From: Terriglobus albidus
GTDB lineage: Bacteria; Acidobacteriota; Terriglobia; Terriglobales; Acidobacteriaceae
Direction of reading: 5' to 3'
DNA length: 64,000 nt
NCBI RefSeq assembly: GCF_025685425.1
Contig: NZ_JAGTAS010000058.1
Coordinates: 124,001-188,000, forward strand
Positions 1-8,935 of the stretch are shown piece after piece. Within the stretch, counting starts at the first letter, position 1. Every line of letters starts with the position of its first letter. The position numbers were made by a program, and so were the translations under genes. A model generated the notes under the pieces. That model saw only the letters and a program-made list of their open reading frames with translations, did not search any database and was not told where the DNA came from.

Positions 1-751
1 CAGACTGCGTGCCGCCTCCGGAGTTCCCTGCGACGCCAATTCGTGTTTTGTCCACATCCTCCCTGGACTGGAGATAGTCGATGCCACGCATGCCATCCCA
101 GATGAAATACCGTGCAATGTTCGTGCCTGTGAGCAGCACAGGCAGGCCGTCAGCCATGTGCTCCGGTGTCCCGCCAATCTGTAGCAACGGCCGGCGGGTT
201 GTTGGATCGAGATGCTCGATGCGCTCGCCCTGTCCGACAGGATCAATGGCCAAAACCAGAAATCCTCTCCTTACAAGGGAGACCCATACCGTCTGATACC
301 CGGCGAAGGATTTACCATCTCCACTGTGCCCCGCGAGTCCCAACACCGCTGGGAATGGCTTCTTCGCGTTCTTTGGAACATAGACACTCCCGGTCACGTA
401 GAAGCCAGGCAGACTTTGATAAACCAGCTTTTGCACCACGTAATCCGGATGTTCGATGGTTCCGGTAACCTGGGCGTGCAGTGGCGTCCTTTCGGGAAGC
501 CCACCAAGTTCCTGAAGCAACATACGCCGGATATAGGCTTGTCGGGCGATTACGCCCTTTCCATCCTTGATGTTGCTCACTTCTTTACGGCGGGCTGCAA
601 GATCCTGCCTGGCGATGTTGGCAAGATAGGCATCGGTTTGCGCGGAATAGTCCGGCGCGGTTTTTGCCGCTGTCTGACCGCACGCCGAGATACCTATCAT
701 CACACCAAACAGACAACCTACGAGGGTACGGATCATCACAAAGGTCCTCAT
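1..751 (-). CDS. Secreted alpha/beta-hydrolase (acetylxylan-esterase / dienelactone-hydrolase-like), C-terminus outside window
   Basis: Partial gene running off the left edge; about 250 codons are visible, starting at the ATG at 749-751. The N-terminus MRTFVMIRTLVGCLFG with a following ISAC|GQ is a secretion signal that could be a lipobox. The mid part matches the alpha/beta-hydrolase fold: a strand ending AVLGLAGHSGDG (oxyanion-hole region), a second strand with LAIDPVGQGER, and the nucleophile elbow GVAGNSGGGT close to the left edge (Ser of G-x-S-x-G). Families of this size and layout in acidobacteria are usually annotated as acetylxylan esterase or prolyl-oligopeptidase-like hydrolases acting on polysaccharide esters; substrate is inferred only. 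It lies 140 bp downstream of the TonB receptor gene on the same strand, separated by a strong hairpin. The catalytic Asp and His would lie outside the window. Confidence 0.8.
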   Translation of the reverse strand, partial: MRTFVMIRTLVGCLFGVMIGISACGQTAAKTAPDYSAQTDAYLANIARQDLAARRKEVSNIKDGKGVIARQAYIRRMLLQELGGLPERTPLHAQVTGTIEHPDYVVQKLVYQSLPGFYVTGSVYVPKNAKKPFPAVLGLAGHSGDGKSFAGYQTVWVSLVRRGFLVLAIDPVGQGERIEHLDPTTRRPLLQIGGTPEHMADGLPVLLTGTNIARYFIWDGMRGIDYLQSREDVDKTRIGVAGNSGGGTQS

Positions 752-832
752 CTTAGGTAAGTGGTTTTCGAACCGATCGATCGCAAAGTGCCCATAAGCC
801 ATTCGAGCTATGGCCGCCGTTCTTCTCAATTC

Positions 833-878
833 CCCCTCCGGTGCATGGCAAACAATCTTTCCGCCACGCCCGGAGGGG
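833..878 (-). terminator. Long GC-rich hairpin after the TonB receptor gene
   Basis: Arms 833-849 and 863-878 are almost perfectly complementary: nine base pairs, a one-base bulge, then seven more with one G-U type mismatch, around a 13-nt loop. It begins 15 bp after the receptor stop codon on the minus strand. There is no clear T tract, so it may be a terminator, an mRNA 3'-end stabiliser or a read-through attenuator for the downstream hydrolase. Confidence 0.5.
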
Positions 879-892
879 CATTCGTTCTCGGC

Positions 893-3800
893 TCAGAACT
901 TATACTTCGCCGAAAGCTGTATGTTCCTCGGCGCAGACCGCGTGCTTGTGATTTGGCCGAACGTATTGGCGCCAACCGTTGCCACAGGGTTGCCGTAACT
1001 GGGGATGTTGAACACATTGAATGCCTCGATACGGAACGAGAGAGTCTGACCGTGCTCCGTAGCAAAGTCCTTGAAGGCGGCAGCGTCATACTGCTGATAA
1101 CCGGGGACGCGCTCGGAATAGGGATGCGCCGGGGAGATCGTACCCGGTGCAGGTACGCCGTACGCGCAAGTACCGTTGTCCGCTCCCTGCGTGCTGCAGC
1201 CCGTAGCCGAAGGATCATCGCCGAACCAGTTATTGAGCGTCCGGTGATGGATAACGAGGCGCCGATAATGCAGGGCGCGCTGCTGTGGCGAATTCACACC
1301 GGCATTATTTGTGTAGCTGATTAACGTAACCGGGAAGCCCGAATAGGCGTACCCGGAGACGGAGACATGCCATCCTCCTGCGACCTCGTCCAGAGCACGG
1401 TTCATATTGCCGCCAAAGCGCTGGCTGCGGCCAAACGGCATGAGATACGTGAAATGGAAATTCACGCTGTTTGTGCTATCCGTGGGAGCAGGGCCATATT
1501 CCAGGCTCCTGTTGGCAGGGTCTTCCGGGAACGAAGTGTTGTTTTGAATATTAAGGTTGCTGCCAAAGAATCCCGTCGCATTGGTCATCGCTCGGCTGTA
1601 TGTATAGTTCGCCGTAGCCTGCAGGTTATGAGCAAGACGTTGCCGGAAAGTAGCCTGCAGGGCGTTGTAGTTCATCATGCCTTCAGAATCGGTAATACGT
1701 ACCAGCCCGCTCTGGCCGACCAACTGATAAAACGGAGCCTTGTTGACCGCAAAACAGTCTGCGCTGTTGTAGGCCAGCAGGGTGGAACCAGAAAAACATG
1801 GATGGCTAAGCTGGTTACCGTTGTTTGCGCTGATGAGGTGCACGCCGGTCTCGCCGACATAGCCGATCTGGAATGATGCCGTATTGCTCAGCTGATATTC
1901 CGTCGTCAGGCTAAATTCGTTGATCGTGGATGGCCGCAGAGTCTGTGTCCAAACGCGAAATGTCTGGCCGCACGATGGGTTGGTTGCGAACGAACACGCA
2001 GCGCTGTTCGATGAAAACGCAGTCTCGGCAGTCGTAAATGCTCCAGTGCTGGTAAGGCTGGCCGGCGCCGCGCCTGTGTAGGTAATGGAAGGCTGGAAGG
2101 GTGGATTGATAATGAGGCGAAGATTCGCCCCCGTCCCTTCCATGAAGATGGTGCTGCCGAAGCCGCCGCGCAGAACAAACCGTCGCAGTGGGTTGTACGA
2201 GAACCCGATGCGAGGCATGAAATTCGTCCAGACCGAGTTGTAGAGCGCACGGCTATTTCCATTCTGCCCTGCGATCTCCACCTGCCCGGTCTGCAGATTC
2301 AGGTTTGACTGCTTGTTATTTACCTCGTAGATTGGCTGATCCCACTCCCATCGCATGCCGAGGTTGAGCGTGAGATTCGGCAGCAGTTTCCAATCATCTT
2401 GCGCAAACATTGCATCGCGCCATTGGCGCTGACCAACATAGCCGGCTACGGAGCCTCGGCCCACCGAGTACACACGATCCATATTGAAGTCGGCCAGACC
2501 GTAGCCAGTGGCGAGTGGCGTGTTGTTGTTCGAGGGCAGGAACGGATTCGATGAGAAGACACCACTGTAGGTCAGCACGCCTTCCGCTCCACTCACGCCG
2601 CTATAGATGATGTTCTGCTGATAACGGAAGAACTGTGCACCGAATTTGAATGTGTGCCTTCCCTTCTGCCATGTCAGGTTGTCTCCATAGGTGAAGTTGT
2701 TCATCACGTTATCGGAATAGGTGCCGTTATTTCCCGGGCTCGTGATTCCGCTGACGGCCTGCTGCGCAAACCCAGGCGCCTGATTGCCTCCCAGGATGCC
2801 AACCGTTGCATCGCCATGATTTCCAAACACTCCCGTCGTGTCATTTGGAACACCCTGATCCCAGACAATACGGAAGTATCCAACCCGCAATTCGTTCAGG
2901 AGATTGGGTGTAAACGTATGGATCGAGTTCACGCTGAAGCCGCGCGTTGGATAGAAGGACGCGCCAAGGAATGTAATCGCCAGAGGACTGGTTCGGGTAT
3001 CGCCAGCGACGCTCTGACTATAACTACCGAAGAAGCTATCTTTGTCGCTGAGCTTGTAGTCGAGACGAAAATCGAACTGATCGTTATAGGTGCGCGTCTT
3101 CGTAGGCCCCATATAGTTATTTGCGATCGGCGTGCCTGGATTCGCTGGATGGTTTGGCAATGGGTAAACCTCGGGATGCGAGTATAAGAATTTCGCCACC
3201 GGGTTGGTGAGAGGCACATTTTGATTGTTTACGAAGGGAGCATATCCATTCTGCGAATCGTAGAGCTGTATGTACCGATGAGGGCAGGTCGAAGTCCCAA
3301 GGCACATGATGGTGGGATTGAGCAATTCCGAGAAGTCGCCCTGACGCATCAGGGCGTCTGCCACGGTGGCTGTTGCCATCCCGCCGGCGTGATAACGGCT
3401 ACCTTGATAGTCGGTAAAAAAGAACAGGCGATTCCTTACGATAGGGCCGCCCAGCGTGCCGCCGAAGATGTTGCTCGTGGAGCTTGTCTTCGGAATCCCA
3501 TTAAAATCATTGGCCCAGGAGTTTGCGGCGAGTCTGTAGTTATTCACGTAGTAGAAGGCACTGCCGTGAAATTCGTTCGTACCATTCTTGAGCAGGGCGA
3601 TCACATCACCGCCGTTCACGTTGCCGTACTCTGCCTGCGCATTCGCGGAAACAACCCGGACCTGAGAAAGCGCGTCGGGACTCGGGTTATAACCGATGGC
3701 ATTATTGATCGTTTCGTTGATCTCGACGCCGTCGAGCCTATAGTTGTTCGTTTGTGCTCGATTGCCGTTCACTGAGGTGGACGAGCCCCCAATCGTGTCA

Positions 3801-4339
3801 CGCTCCGTTGCGTTAGCGCCGGTGAAACTCGTCGGGTTGGTCGAAATGGCTCCGGGCGCGAGCAGGGCGAGTGCCGCAAAGTTCCGGTCCGGCAGGGGGA
3901 TGCTATCGATTGCGGTGGCGTCCAGAATCGTGCCCAGTTCTGCATTTTCCGTATTGAGCAGGGGCACCAGCCCCTGGTTCACAGAGACTGTTGAATTTTC
4001 TCCCGTCACGGCAAGCCTGGCATCAAACTTGGCGATCTGACCGGCCTCAAGTGTGAATGGCCCAAGAGTGGCTGAGGTGAAGCCCTGGGCATCAACCTTG
4101 ACCGTGTAACTGCCCACCGTCAGAAACTGAATGCTATATACGCCCTGCTGGTTGCTCTTCGCAGTGGTGGCTATATTTGTGGCGACATTCACGGCCGTAA
4201 CCCGTGCGCCGGCGATCACAGCGCCTGACGGATCAGTGATCGTTCCATTCACGCCGCCGGTTATAGTCTGGGCACCGGCTGTCACGCTACAGATGGCAAG
4301 AAGTGCTCCAGCCACCCAATCATGTGATTTGAAATTCAT
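893..4339 (-). CDS. TonB-dependent receptor, Oar-like, with N-terminal carboxypeptidase regulatory-like domain
   Basis: Outer-membrane receptor of about 1148 aa. An N-terminal signal peptide ends at about SVTAGAQ. It is followed by a carboxypeptidase-regulatory-like (CarboxypepD_reg) beta-sandwich, seen as the pattern GTITDPSGAVIAGARVTA and later SYTVKVDAQGF. A plug domain follows (RNFAALALLAPGA, then YRLDGVEINETINN), then a very long beta-barrel ending in the aromatic C-terminus LSAKYKF expected of outer-membrane proteins. This size and order is the expanded TonB family typical of Acidobacteriota, thought to import glycans or oligomers; the substrate is not readable from sequence. I chose the ATG at 4339, which has GAGAGG about 10 nt upstream, over an in-frame TTG at 4357. 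It is divergent from a membrane-bound regulator at 4670, a common pairing in these genomes. Confidence 0.93.
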   Translation of the reverse strand: MNFKSHDWVAGALLAICSVTAGAQTITGGVNGTITDPSGAVIAGARVTAVNVATNIATTAKSNQQGVYSIQFLTVGSYTVKVDAQGFTSATLGPFTLEAGQIAKFDARLAVTGENSTVSVNQGLVPLLNTENAELGTILDATAIDSIPLPDRNFAALALLAPGAISTNPTSFTGANATERDTIGGSSTSVNGNRAQTNNYRLDGVEINETINNAIGYNPSPDALSQVRVVSANAQAEYGNVNGGDVIALLKNGTNEFHGSAFYYVNNYRLAANSWANDFNGIPKTSSTSNIFGGTLGGPIVRNRLFFFTDYQGSRYHAGGMATATVADALMRQGDFSELLNPTIMCLGTSTCPHRYIQLYDSQNGYAPFVNNQNVPLTNPVAKFLYSHPEVYPLPNHPANPGTPIANNYMGPTKTRTYNDQFDFRLDYKLSDKDSFFGSYSQSVAGDTRTSPLAITFLGASFYPTRGFSVNSIHTFTPNLLNELRVGYFRIVWDQGVPNDTTGVFGNHGDATVGILGGNQAPGFAQQAVSGITSPGNNGTYSDNVMNNFTYGDNLTWQKGRHTFKFGAQFFRYQQNIIYSGVSGAEGVLTYSGVFSSNPFLPSNNNTPLATGYGLADFNMDRVYSVGRGSVAGYVGQRQWRDAMFAQDDWKLLPNLTLNLGMRWEWDQPIYEVNNKQSNLNLQTGQVEIAGQNGNSRALYNSVWTNFMPRIGFSYNPLRRFVLRGGFGSTIFMEGTGANLRLIINPPFQPSITYTGAAPASLTSTGAFTTAETAFSSNSAACSFATNPSCGQTFRVWTQTLRPSTINEFSLTTEYQLSNTASFQIGYVGETGVHLISANNGNQLSHPCFSGSTLLAYNSADCFAVNKAPFYQLVGQSGLVRITDSEGMMNYNALQATFRQRLAHNLQATANYTYSRAMTNATGFFGSNLNIQNNTSFPEDPANRSLEYGPAPTDSTNSVNFHFTYLMPFGRSQRFGGNMNRALDEVAGGWHVSVSGYAYSGFPVTLISYTNNAGVNSPQQRALHYRRLVIHHRTLNNWFGDDPSATGCSTQGADNGTCAYGVPAPGTISPAHPYSERVPGYQQYDAAAFKDFATEHGQTLSFRIEAFNVFNIPSYGNPVATVGANTFGQITSTRSAPRNIQLSAKYKF

Positions 4340-4472
4340 CCAGGTCTTGCCTCTCAAAAGAATCCTTCTCCTACTGCATCGAGCTCGATTGAAATTTCGA
4401 ACTTCTCAGGGTGGTGCTCACAGTAGTGATTGCAGGTATCCGATGAAAGGTGCGTAACGGTAGGCCTCGCGC

Positions 4473-4500
4473 TTTACTTCGTGCAAGTCATAGATATAAT
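4473..4500 (+). promoter_or_regulatory. Possible sigma-70-type promoter for the divergent regulator
   Basis: TTTACT at 4473-4478 and a perfect TATAAT at 4495-4500 are separated by 16 nt in the 330-bp gap between the receptor and the regulator. It would give a leader of about 160 nt before the ATG at 4670. Acidobacterial promoter consensus is poorly known, so this is only a candidate. Confidence 0.35.
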
Positions 4501-4669
4501 GGAACTTGCAATTTGAGGCACGACAGGTAATTTACCTCTAAGGATGGGCAGGAAAGTCCACTTGACCTCCAATTGCGCAAAGCGGTTTGGCAGCGATATC
4601 CTTTGCTCCTTGATGGGACGAGGTTGCAAAGGGGTCGCTCGGCAGACCCTCCGGTGACGAGAAGCCAGA

Positions 4670-5947
4670 ATGGACGACAATGTGATCGCAGCCGTCGATC
4701 AGTTAACGGAGCAGGAAATCCGTTCGCAACTGGAACGGATTCTTGTGAGCTCCCCATTCCGAAGCAGCAAGCGTCACCCGAGATTTCTCCGCTTTGTGGT
4801 CGATAAGACCCTATCCGGAAACGCGGAAGACATTAAGGAACGCACCATTGGGATCGAAGTCTTCGATCGGGAGATACACTACGATCTCTCCAATGATCCG
4901 ATCGTCAGGGTAGCGGCCGGCGAGATCCGCAAGCGTCTCGCTCAGTACTACATTCAACCTGGCCACGAGCGTGAACTCCGCATCGAGCTACCGCCGGGTT
5001 CCTATGTCCCTACGTTTTACAGGCCACGCGGGGTAGATGACGGGCCGGTCTATGAGATGCCCAAACCGGATCCCGGAATTCAGCTCTCCCCAGTAAGCAA
5101 TGGCTACACCGCTTCGGAATTCACGGTTCCCGCTTTCGATTCTGCAACGTACGACCTAAAAACGGGGAAACGAAATCACATCTGGATAGCGGTTGCATGC
5201 GCAGCGCTTGTTCTCCTCGCGATTTCGGCTGCCTTCCTATGGTCCCATGAACACCGGCGTTCCAACGACCTGGATGTATTCTGGCAGCCGCTATTAAGCA
5301 GCGGTTCGGACACCATTCTTTGCATTGGAGATCTCAACTACCTTATCGCTGATCAGTCACCGACTCTGCCTCAAGATGTCAACCGCATGTTGGCCGCTCG
5401 CGATCACGTGTCGGGCAAAGATGTCGCGGCACTGGCGCGGATCGTGGGGTACATGGGAGGGAGCGGCCGGTACGGTTCCGTTTTGCTGGCGGACAACGCG
5501 ACACTCACAGACCTGCGCAGCGAACCCGCCGTCATCATCGGCGCTTTCAATAATCATTGGACGCAAGAGCTGCTCTCGAAGTACCGCTTCCAATTCGTGC
5601 GCGATACGGTTAGCCAGGTGGGTTCGATCCGCGACACCCGCAGCCCGACGCAAGCGTCCTGGCGGATTGATCTAAGGTCACCTCCGGCTGAAGTTCATAA
5701 AGACTATGCCTTGGTGAGCCGCATAAAAAGTCCTATCACCGAGCAAACGGAGCTCATCATCGCCGGAATCGGACCAAGCGGAACGGTAGCAGCAAGTGAA
5801 TTCGTTACGAACCCTCGCTACTTCAACGAATTCGTCAAGCTTGCTCCCCCGGGCTGGGAAAAGCATGAGGTCGAAATCGTAATTACGACAGACGTCATCG
5901 GTGAGCGCCCCGCTCCGCCACATGTTCTGGCATTTGATGTCCGCTAG
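4670..5947 (+). CDS. Membrane-anchored regulator with acidobacterial N-terminal DNA-binding-like domain
   Basis: A 425-aa protein. Residues about 10-120 carry a conserved module widespread in acidobacteria and some alphaproteobacteria: RHPRFLRFVVDKTLSG, IKERTIGIEVFDRE, YDLSNDPIVRVAAGEIRKRL and LPPGSYVPTF. I recognise it from many annotated 'hypothetical' or CadC-like proteins. It resembles a winged-helix/cyclase-associated domain, but its exact function is not established. A single transmembrane helix (about 167-187, HIWIAVACAALVLLAISAAF) separates it from a periplasmic C-terminal domain of about 240 aa. That topology suggests a one-component transmembrane sensor, like CadC or ToxR. Its position head-to-head with the TonB receptor suggests that it controls receptor expression. 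The role is inferred. Confidence 0.75.
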   Translation: MDDNVIAAVDQLTEQEIRSQLERILVSSPFRSSKRHPRFLRFVVDKTLSGNAEDIKERTIGIEVFDREIHYDLSNDPIVRVAAGEIRKRLAQYYIQPGHERELRIELPPGSYVPTFYRPRGVDDGPVYEMPKPDPGIQLSPVSNGYTASEFTVPAFDSATYDLKTGKRNHIWIAVACAALVLLAISAAFLWSHEHRRSNDLDVFWQPLLSSGSDTILCIGDLNYLIADQSPTLPQDVNRMLAARDHVSGKDVAALARIVGYMGGSGRYGSVLLADNATLTDLRSEPAVIIGAFNNHWTQELLSKYRFQFVRDTVSQVGSIRDTRSPTQASWRIDLRSPPAEVHKDYALVSRIKSPITEQTELIIAGIGPSGTVAASEFVTNPRYFNEFVKLAPPGWEKHEVEIVITTDVIGERPAPPHVLAFDVR

Positions 5948-6429
5948 AGCAATCGTCGATTTCACTACTTGTGCAAGTCGTCCCATCGCTAGAAATTACC
6001 TAGGTTACGTCCCGTCTGTCCCCAAGTTTCGTCCCCAAGTTTCCCTAGTTAGGAGCCTACGCGGCCTCGAGTTCCCAAACGAGACAGGATGCTATCGGCC
6101 CGCCCACACCCTCTGGCGCCCACTGAAAGCAGCGCGAGGACGCTTGGCAATCCCATGCCCTCCCATCCTCTGTAACTAACTGGGGTTGCGTGAAGAGGTC
6201 TCTTCCATCGGCTGGCCACATTCAAGACAAGTTGGGCGTTGCAATGATCTGTCTCCTGTGAGGCACTTTAGCATTTTCGGACACGCAATCTCGGAGAAAC
6301 CTTGAAAAGAAAAATGACCGTTCCGGCGCATCCGGGAAACGGCATCGCATCGCCCGACAGCGTTTTATACCCGCGCCCGAGGACGATCAAAGTCGTGCCG
6401 GACGACTTTGAGGAGTTTCTCCGACGACT
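5948..6429. other. Gene-poor left part of the accessory patch
   Basis: No convincing gene. An open frame at 6302-6538 starts at TTG and runs into the end of the DUF2971 gene on the other strand; I do not support it. The only structure I see is a copy of a 14-bp motif at 6010-6023 that recurs, inverted, at 9127-9140 next to tRNA-Leu. Confidence 0.5.
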
Positions 6430-7110
6430 TCACCGGCGACTTACTATCGCATGCCAATATGGCGGATGGTCTTCCTTGATCAAGAGAAAAGCATCTCGGC
6501 GCATGCCTGCCCACCAGCACTTCACAGCGTCGCCATAGGGTTTTACTGATTCCTCTACCTTCCGGCTGTCAATTGGAGAGCACTGCGCACCGATGATGAC
6601 TTCCTTTAGCACTAGGTGCGGACTGAATTCAATCCAGTGAAGCCCATTCGCATCCGGAGGATCGCCGAGGTCGACGAACATCCGAACCTCTTGTTCATAG
6701 CTCCAGCTCTCGTGCTTGGTGCGAGGTAGTCGATTCGCGACGTCGAGCACATCCTCCGGGCGACGGATTTGCAGAAGATTCGGCTGGTAGTGGACGTCGG
6801 TGTCGTAGTTGCCGTCGGGATCGTCGTCAGAGATGTCGAAACCGAGGCAGATGCCTTTATGAGAATCGCCGTAGTGGCTCCAGAGTAGAAGGTTGTCCCA
6901 GTTCCGGCTAAAGCAGAGGATGCCTGTCGTCTTCCAGAAATTCACGGTGACGATATCCACCGCCTCCGAAATCTCCGGATCGGTAGTATCGAGCGGACAA
7001 AGGTCAAATGGGTCATTCAGGTCAGCTATCGTTGATAGCTTGAGCCGCTTCTCGTTTAGAGAGCTAATAGCGTGCGTCGCGCGTGTGAATTTGTAAACGC
7101 GTTTACTCAT
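6430..7110 (-). CDS. DUF2971 family protein
   Basis: A 226-aa cytoplasmic protein with the family hallmarks: an N-terminal YKFTRATHAISSLNEKRLK region, the core LLLWSHYGDSHKGICLGFD, and the later WSYEQEVRMF block followed by LKEVIIGAQC. DUF2971 proteins have no assigned biochemical function; they are scattered, usually accessory, and often sit in genomic islands. Length is normal for the family. The gene lies in a low-synteny patch between the TonB locus and tRNA-Leu, divergent from the 235-aa protein at 7336. The start ATG at 7110 is the first good one. Function unknown. Confidence 0.85.
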   Translation of the reverse strand: MSKRVYKFTRATHAISSLNEKRLKLSTIADLNDPFDLCPLDTTDPEISEAVDIVTVNFWKTTGILCFSRNWDNLLLWSHYGDSHKGICLGFDISDDDPDGNYDTDVHYQPNLLQIRRPEDVLDVANRLPRTKHESWSYEQEVRMFVDLGDPPDANGLHWIEFSPHLVLKEVIIGAQCSPIDSRKVEESVKPYGDAVKCWWAGMRRDAFLLIKEDHPPYWHAIVSRR

Positions 7111-7335
7111 GGTCGAGTCCTCTTATAGCACGCCTGACGGCCCGTTCCTTTCCCCACCCTGAAGGCCACTGACGCCACACGGGCCAACGTGGCGCGAATT
7201 GGGCAGTCTATGCGACCTCATATCTGGGAGTGATAAAACGATTGGGGGTCCTGCGACGAACTGGAACGGGTGCTCGGGGGAACTCACCAGCCTTCGAATG
7301 GCGTCAAAGTTCGATGGTGCGGAGGACATTAGACG

Positions 7336-8043
7336 ATGAACGAACTTTTGCTGGCAGCACCAGGCGTGCTGAAGGAGCTAGCAGTAGAGCTTACGAGACG
7401 TGCCGACGAAGAATATCGCAAGGATGAGGAATCACAAGTGTCGGCTTGTTTTTTGTTGGCTCTCAGATCTATTTCCCTACTTTGCGGCATGGGAGGCCTG
7501 TTGCAGCCACAAACCCGCGACAGCATGAAGGTGCTCATCCGCGGATTTCTTGAGTCCCGCGATCTCCTGATGACGTTTCGATTTGACGACAAAAGCATCC
7601 GGAACAAGATCGCCATTTGGTTTAGAGGGGAACTCGATAGCACGTGGAAAGCCGAGCACAAGCGGAATGAAGCCTATTTTGACAAGATTGGGTTTGCCGG
7701 CGCTGAGTTCGCCAAGCGATGGAGCGCGATCACTACGCTCGCTCATCCAACCCGGTATGCGGCGCAGAACTCCGCGGCTTGCATAACCCTGTGGGCCGCT
7801 ACCCCGCCGCGCCAAGATAACTACGTTTCCATGATGGAGTCCGAAGTTGCCGATTATCTGACGAGCATCGCGTCCTTCATTGTTCTCGCAACCCATGATC
7901 TCCCAGGGCTTATATCACTCAATCTCGACCTCAATCGGATGCCGAATATTGACCAATTCAGAGCCACTGTCTATGCCATAGCCGTGCCGATCCTCGACAA
8001 GAACAAAGACGGAAGCCTTCCACCGGAGAGCTATCGCGCATAA
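7336..8043 (+). CDS. Hypothetical protein, mostly helical (DUF5677-like appearance)
   Basis: A 235-aa soluble protein of unknown function, preceded by a GGAGG ribosome-binding site at 7319-7323, which supports the ATG at 7336. The N-terminal half is helix-rich with pairs of conserved-looking charged residues (GFLESRDLLMTFRFDD, then IAIWFRGELDSTW). A middle LAHPTRYAA motif and a hydrophobic C-terminal helix (IASFIVLATHDL) follow. The arrangement resembles DUF5677-type proteins, but I cannot claim membership. It ends two bases before the stop of the convergent zinc protein at 8044. It belongs to the accessory patch at tRNA-Leu. Confidence 0.7.
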   Translation: MNELLLAAPGVLKELAVELTRRADEEYRKDEESQVSACFLLALRSISLLCGMGGLLQPQTRDSMKVLIRGFLESRDLLMTFRFDDKSIRNKIAIWFRGELDSTWKAEHKRNEAYFDKIGFAGAEFAKRWSAITTLAHPTRYAAQNSAACITLWAATPPRQDNYVSMMESEVADYLTSIASFIVLATHDLPGLISLNLDLNRMPNIDQFRATVYAIAVPILDKNKDGSLPPESYRA

Positions 8044-8844
8044 TCAAGGTTTCTTAGCGCCCCGCGGGTCATGATTTCCACGTTTACTTGCCTCGATCAT
8101 GATCTTCATTGTGGCGTCGAGGATCTTCTCTTCGCAGCTTCGCGCGACGATGACCTCTTTCTCTCCATTTATCAAGCAGGCTCCAGCCAACTGCGGGGGC
8201 ATTCCTTCCATTCCACTGAGACAAAAATTGAGCCCCCTAGTTTGAAATGTCCAGGTGTATGGCATTTCCATATTCCCTTGGCTCGGCTCATAAAAGACAT
8301 TTTGAGCATGGTAGTCGGTACAAACATAAAGAAGGATCGCCATTTCCGATGGGAACGGGGCTTCTTCCATGAGGTACTTGCGGATAGGCTCTTCATACAT
8401 GCCTAGGCGCATTATCGGTTCTTTCTGTTCGGGACGATGCCAAAGATGCACTGCCGCCCGCCAAAAGACACTCATCGCAAAATACGCAAGCTTCCGCCGA
8501 TCGACTCCGAGTGCTGATGTCTCGTAATAGAACGTGAACCCGCCTGCTGACTTCATATTGGTTGAAGTTTGGAGTGTTTGAAGGAGCTTGAATCCTTCCT
8601 TTCGGTTCACTTGCAACATTGTGTATCGTTCACCGTTGCGAGAGAAGCGCTGCTCGCAGTCATGGCAGAAGACGTAATCCTTTATTTGCTTCGAGGTTTG
8701 AACCCGACCGCGCAAAGAGATAAGCATGGGATTTGGGTTCGCCGAACCTTCCCAACGAGACATCCGATACAACGCCGCAGGCAGCAGGTGGCTATCTTTG
8801 AGTACCCGATTTTGGAGGCACAGCTTGCAGATACTTACCGGCAT
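8044..8844 (-). CDS. HNH-like / treble-clef zinc protein of unknown function
   Basis: A 266-aa protein whose first 70 residues carry CKLC, then DSHLLPAALYR, then FCHDCEQRFSRNGE. Two CxxC pairs around a His are the layout of HNH_5-type treble-clef domains, where SH..PA replaces the usual EH..P. The rest (about 190 aa) is not recognised; it contains an aromatic-rich segment AYFAMSVFWRAAVHLW. It could be a nuclease, but a complete HNH catalytic set is not visible, so it may only bind zinc. It is convergent with the 235-aa gene and part of the same small accessory group. Starts at ATG 8844. Confidence 0.65.
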   Translation of the reverse strand: MPVSICKLCLQNRVLKDSHLLPAALYRMSRWEGSANPNPMLISLRGRVQTSKQIKDYVFCHDCEQRFSRNGERYTMLQVNRKEGFKLLQTLQTSTNMKSAGGFTFYYETSALGVDRRKLAYFAMSVFWRAAVHLWHRPEQKEPIMRLGMYEEPIRKYLMEEAPFPSEMAILLYVCTDYHAQNVFYEPSQGNMEMPYTWTFQTRGLNFCLSGMEGMPPQLAGACLINGEKEVIVARSCEEKILDATMKIMIEASKRGNHDPRGAKKP

Positions 8845-8935
8845 ACATCGTCACCCTTATTTCCCCCAATCCTACCGCAGCTGCAAAAAAAGCTAGACCC
8901 AACGATGGTCTTCGCGTTCGTGGACCTGCCGCTTG

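Noticed and set aside
5940-6300. Attachment-site copy of the tRNA-Leu 3' end at the far side of the accessory patch
   Set aside because: I looked for the tRNA 3' segment as a direct repeat and found none, so no classical att pair is claimed.
6302-6538. Plus-strand open frame of 78 codons
   Set aside because: TTG start, runs antisense into the end of the well-supported DUF2971 gene, and shows no recognisable motif.
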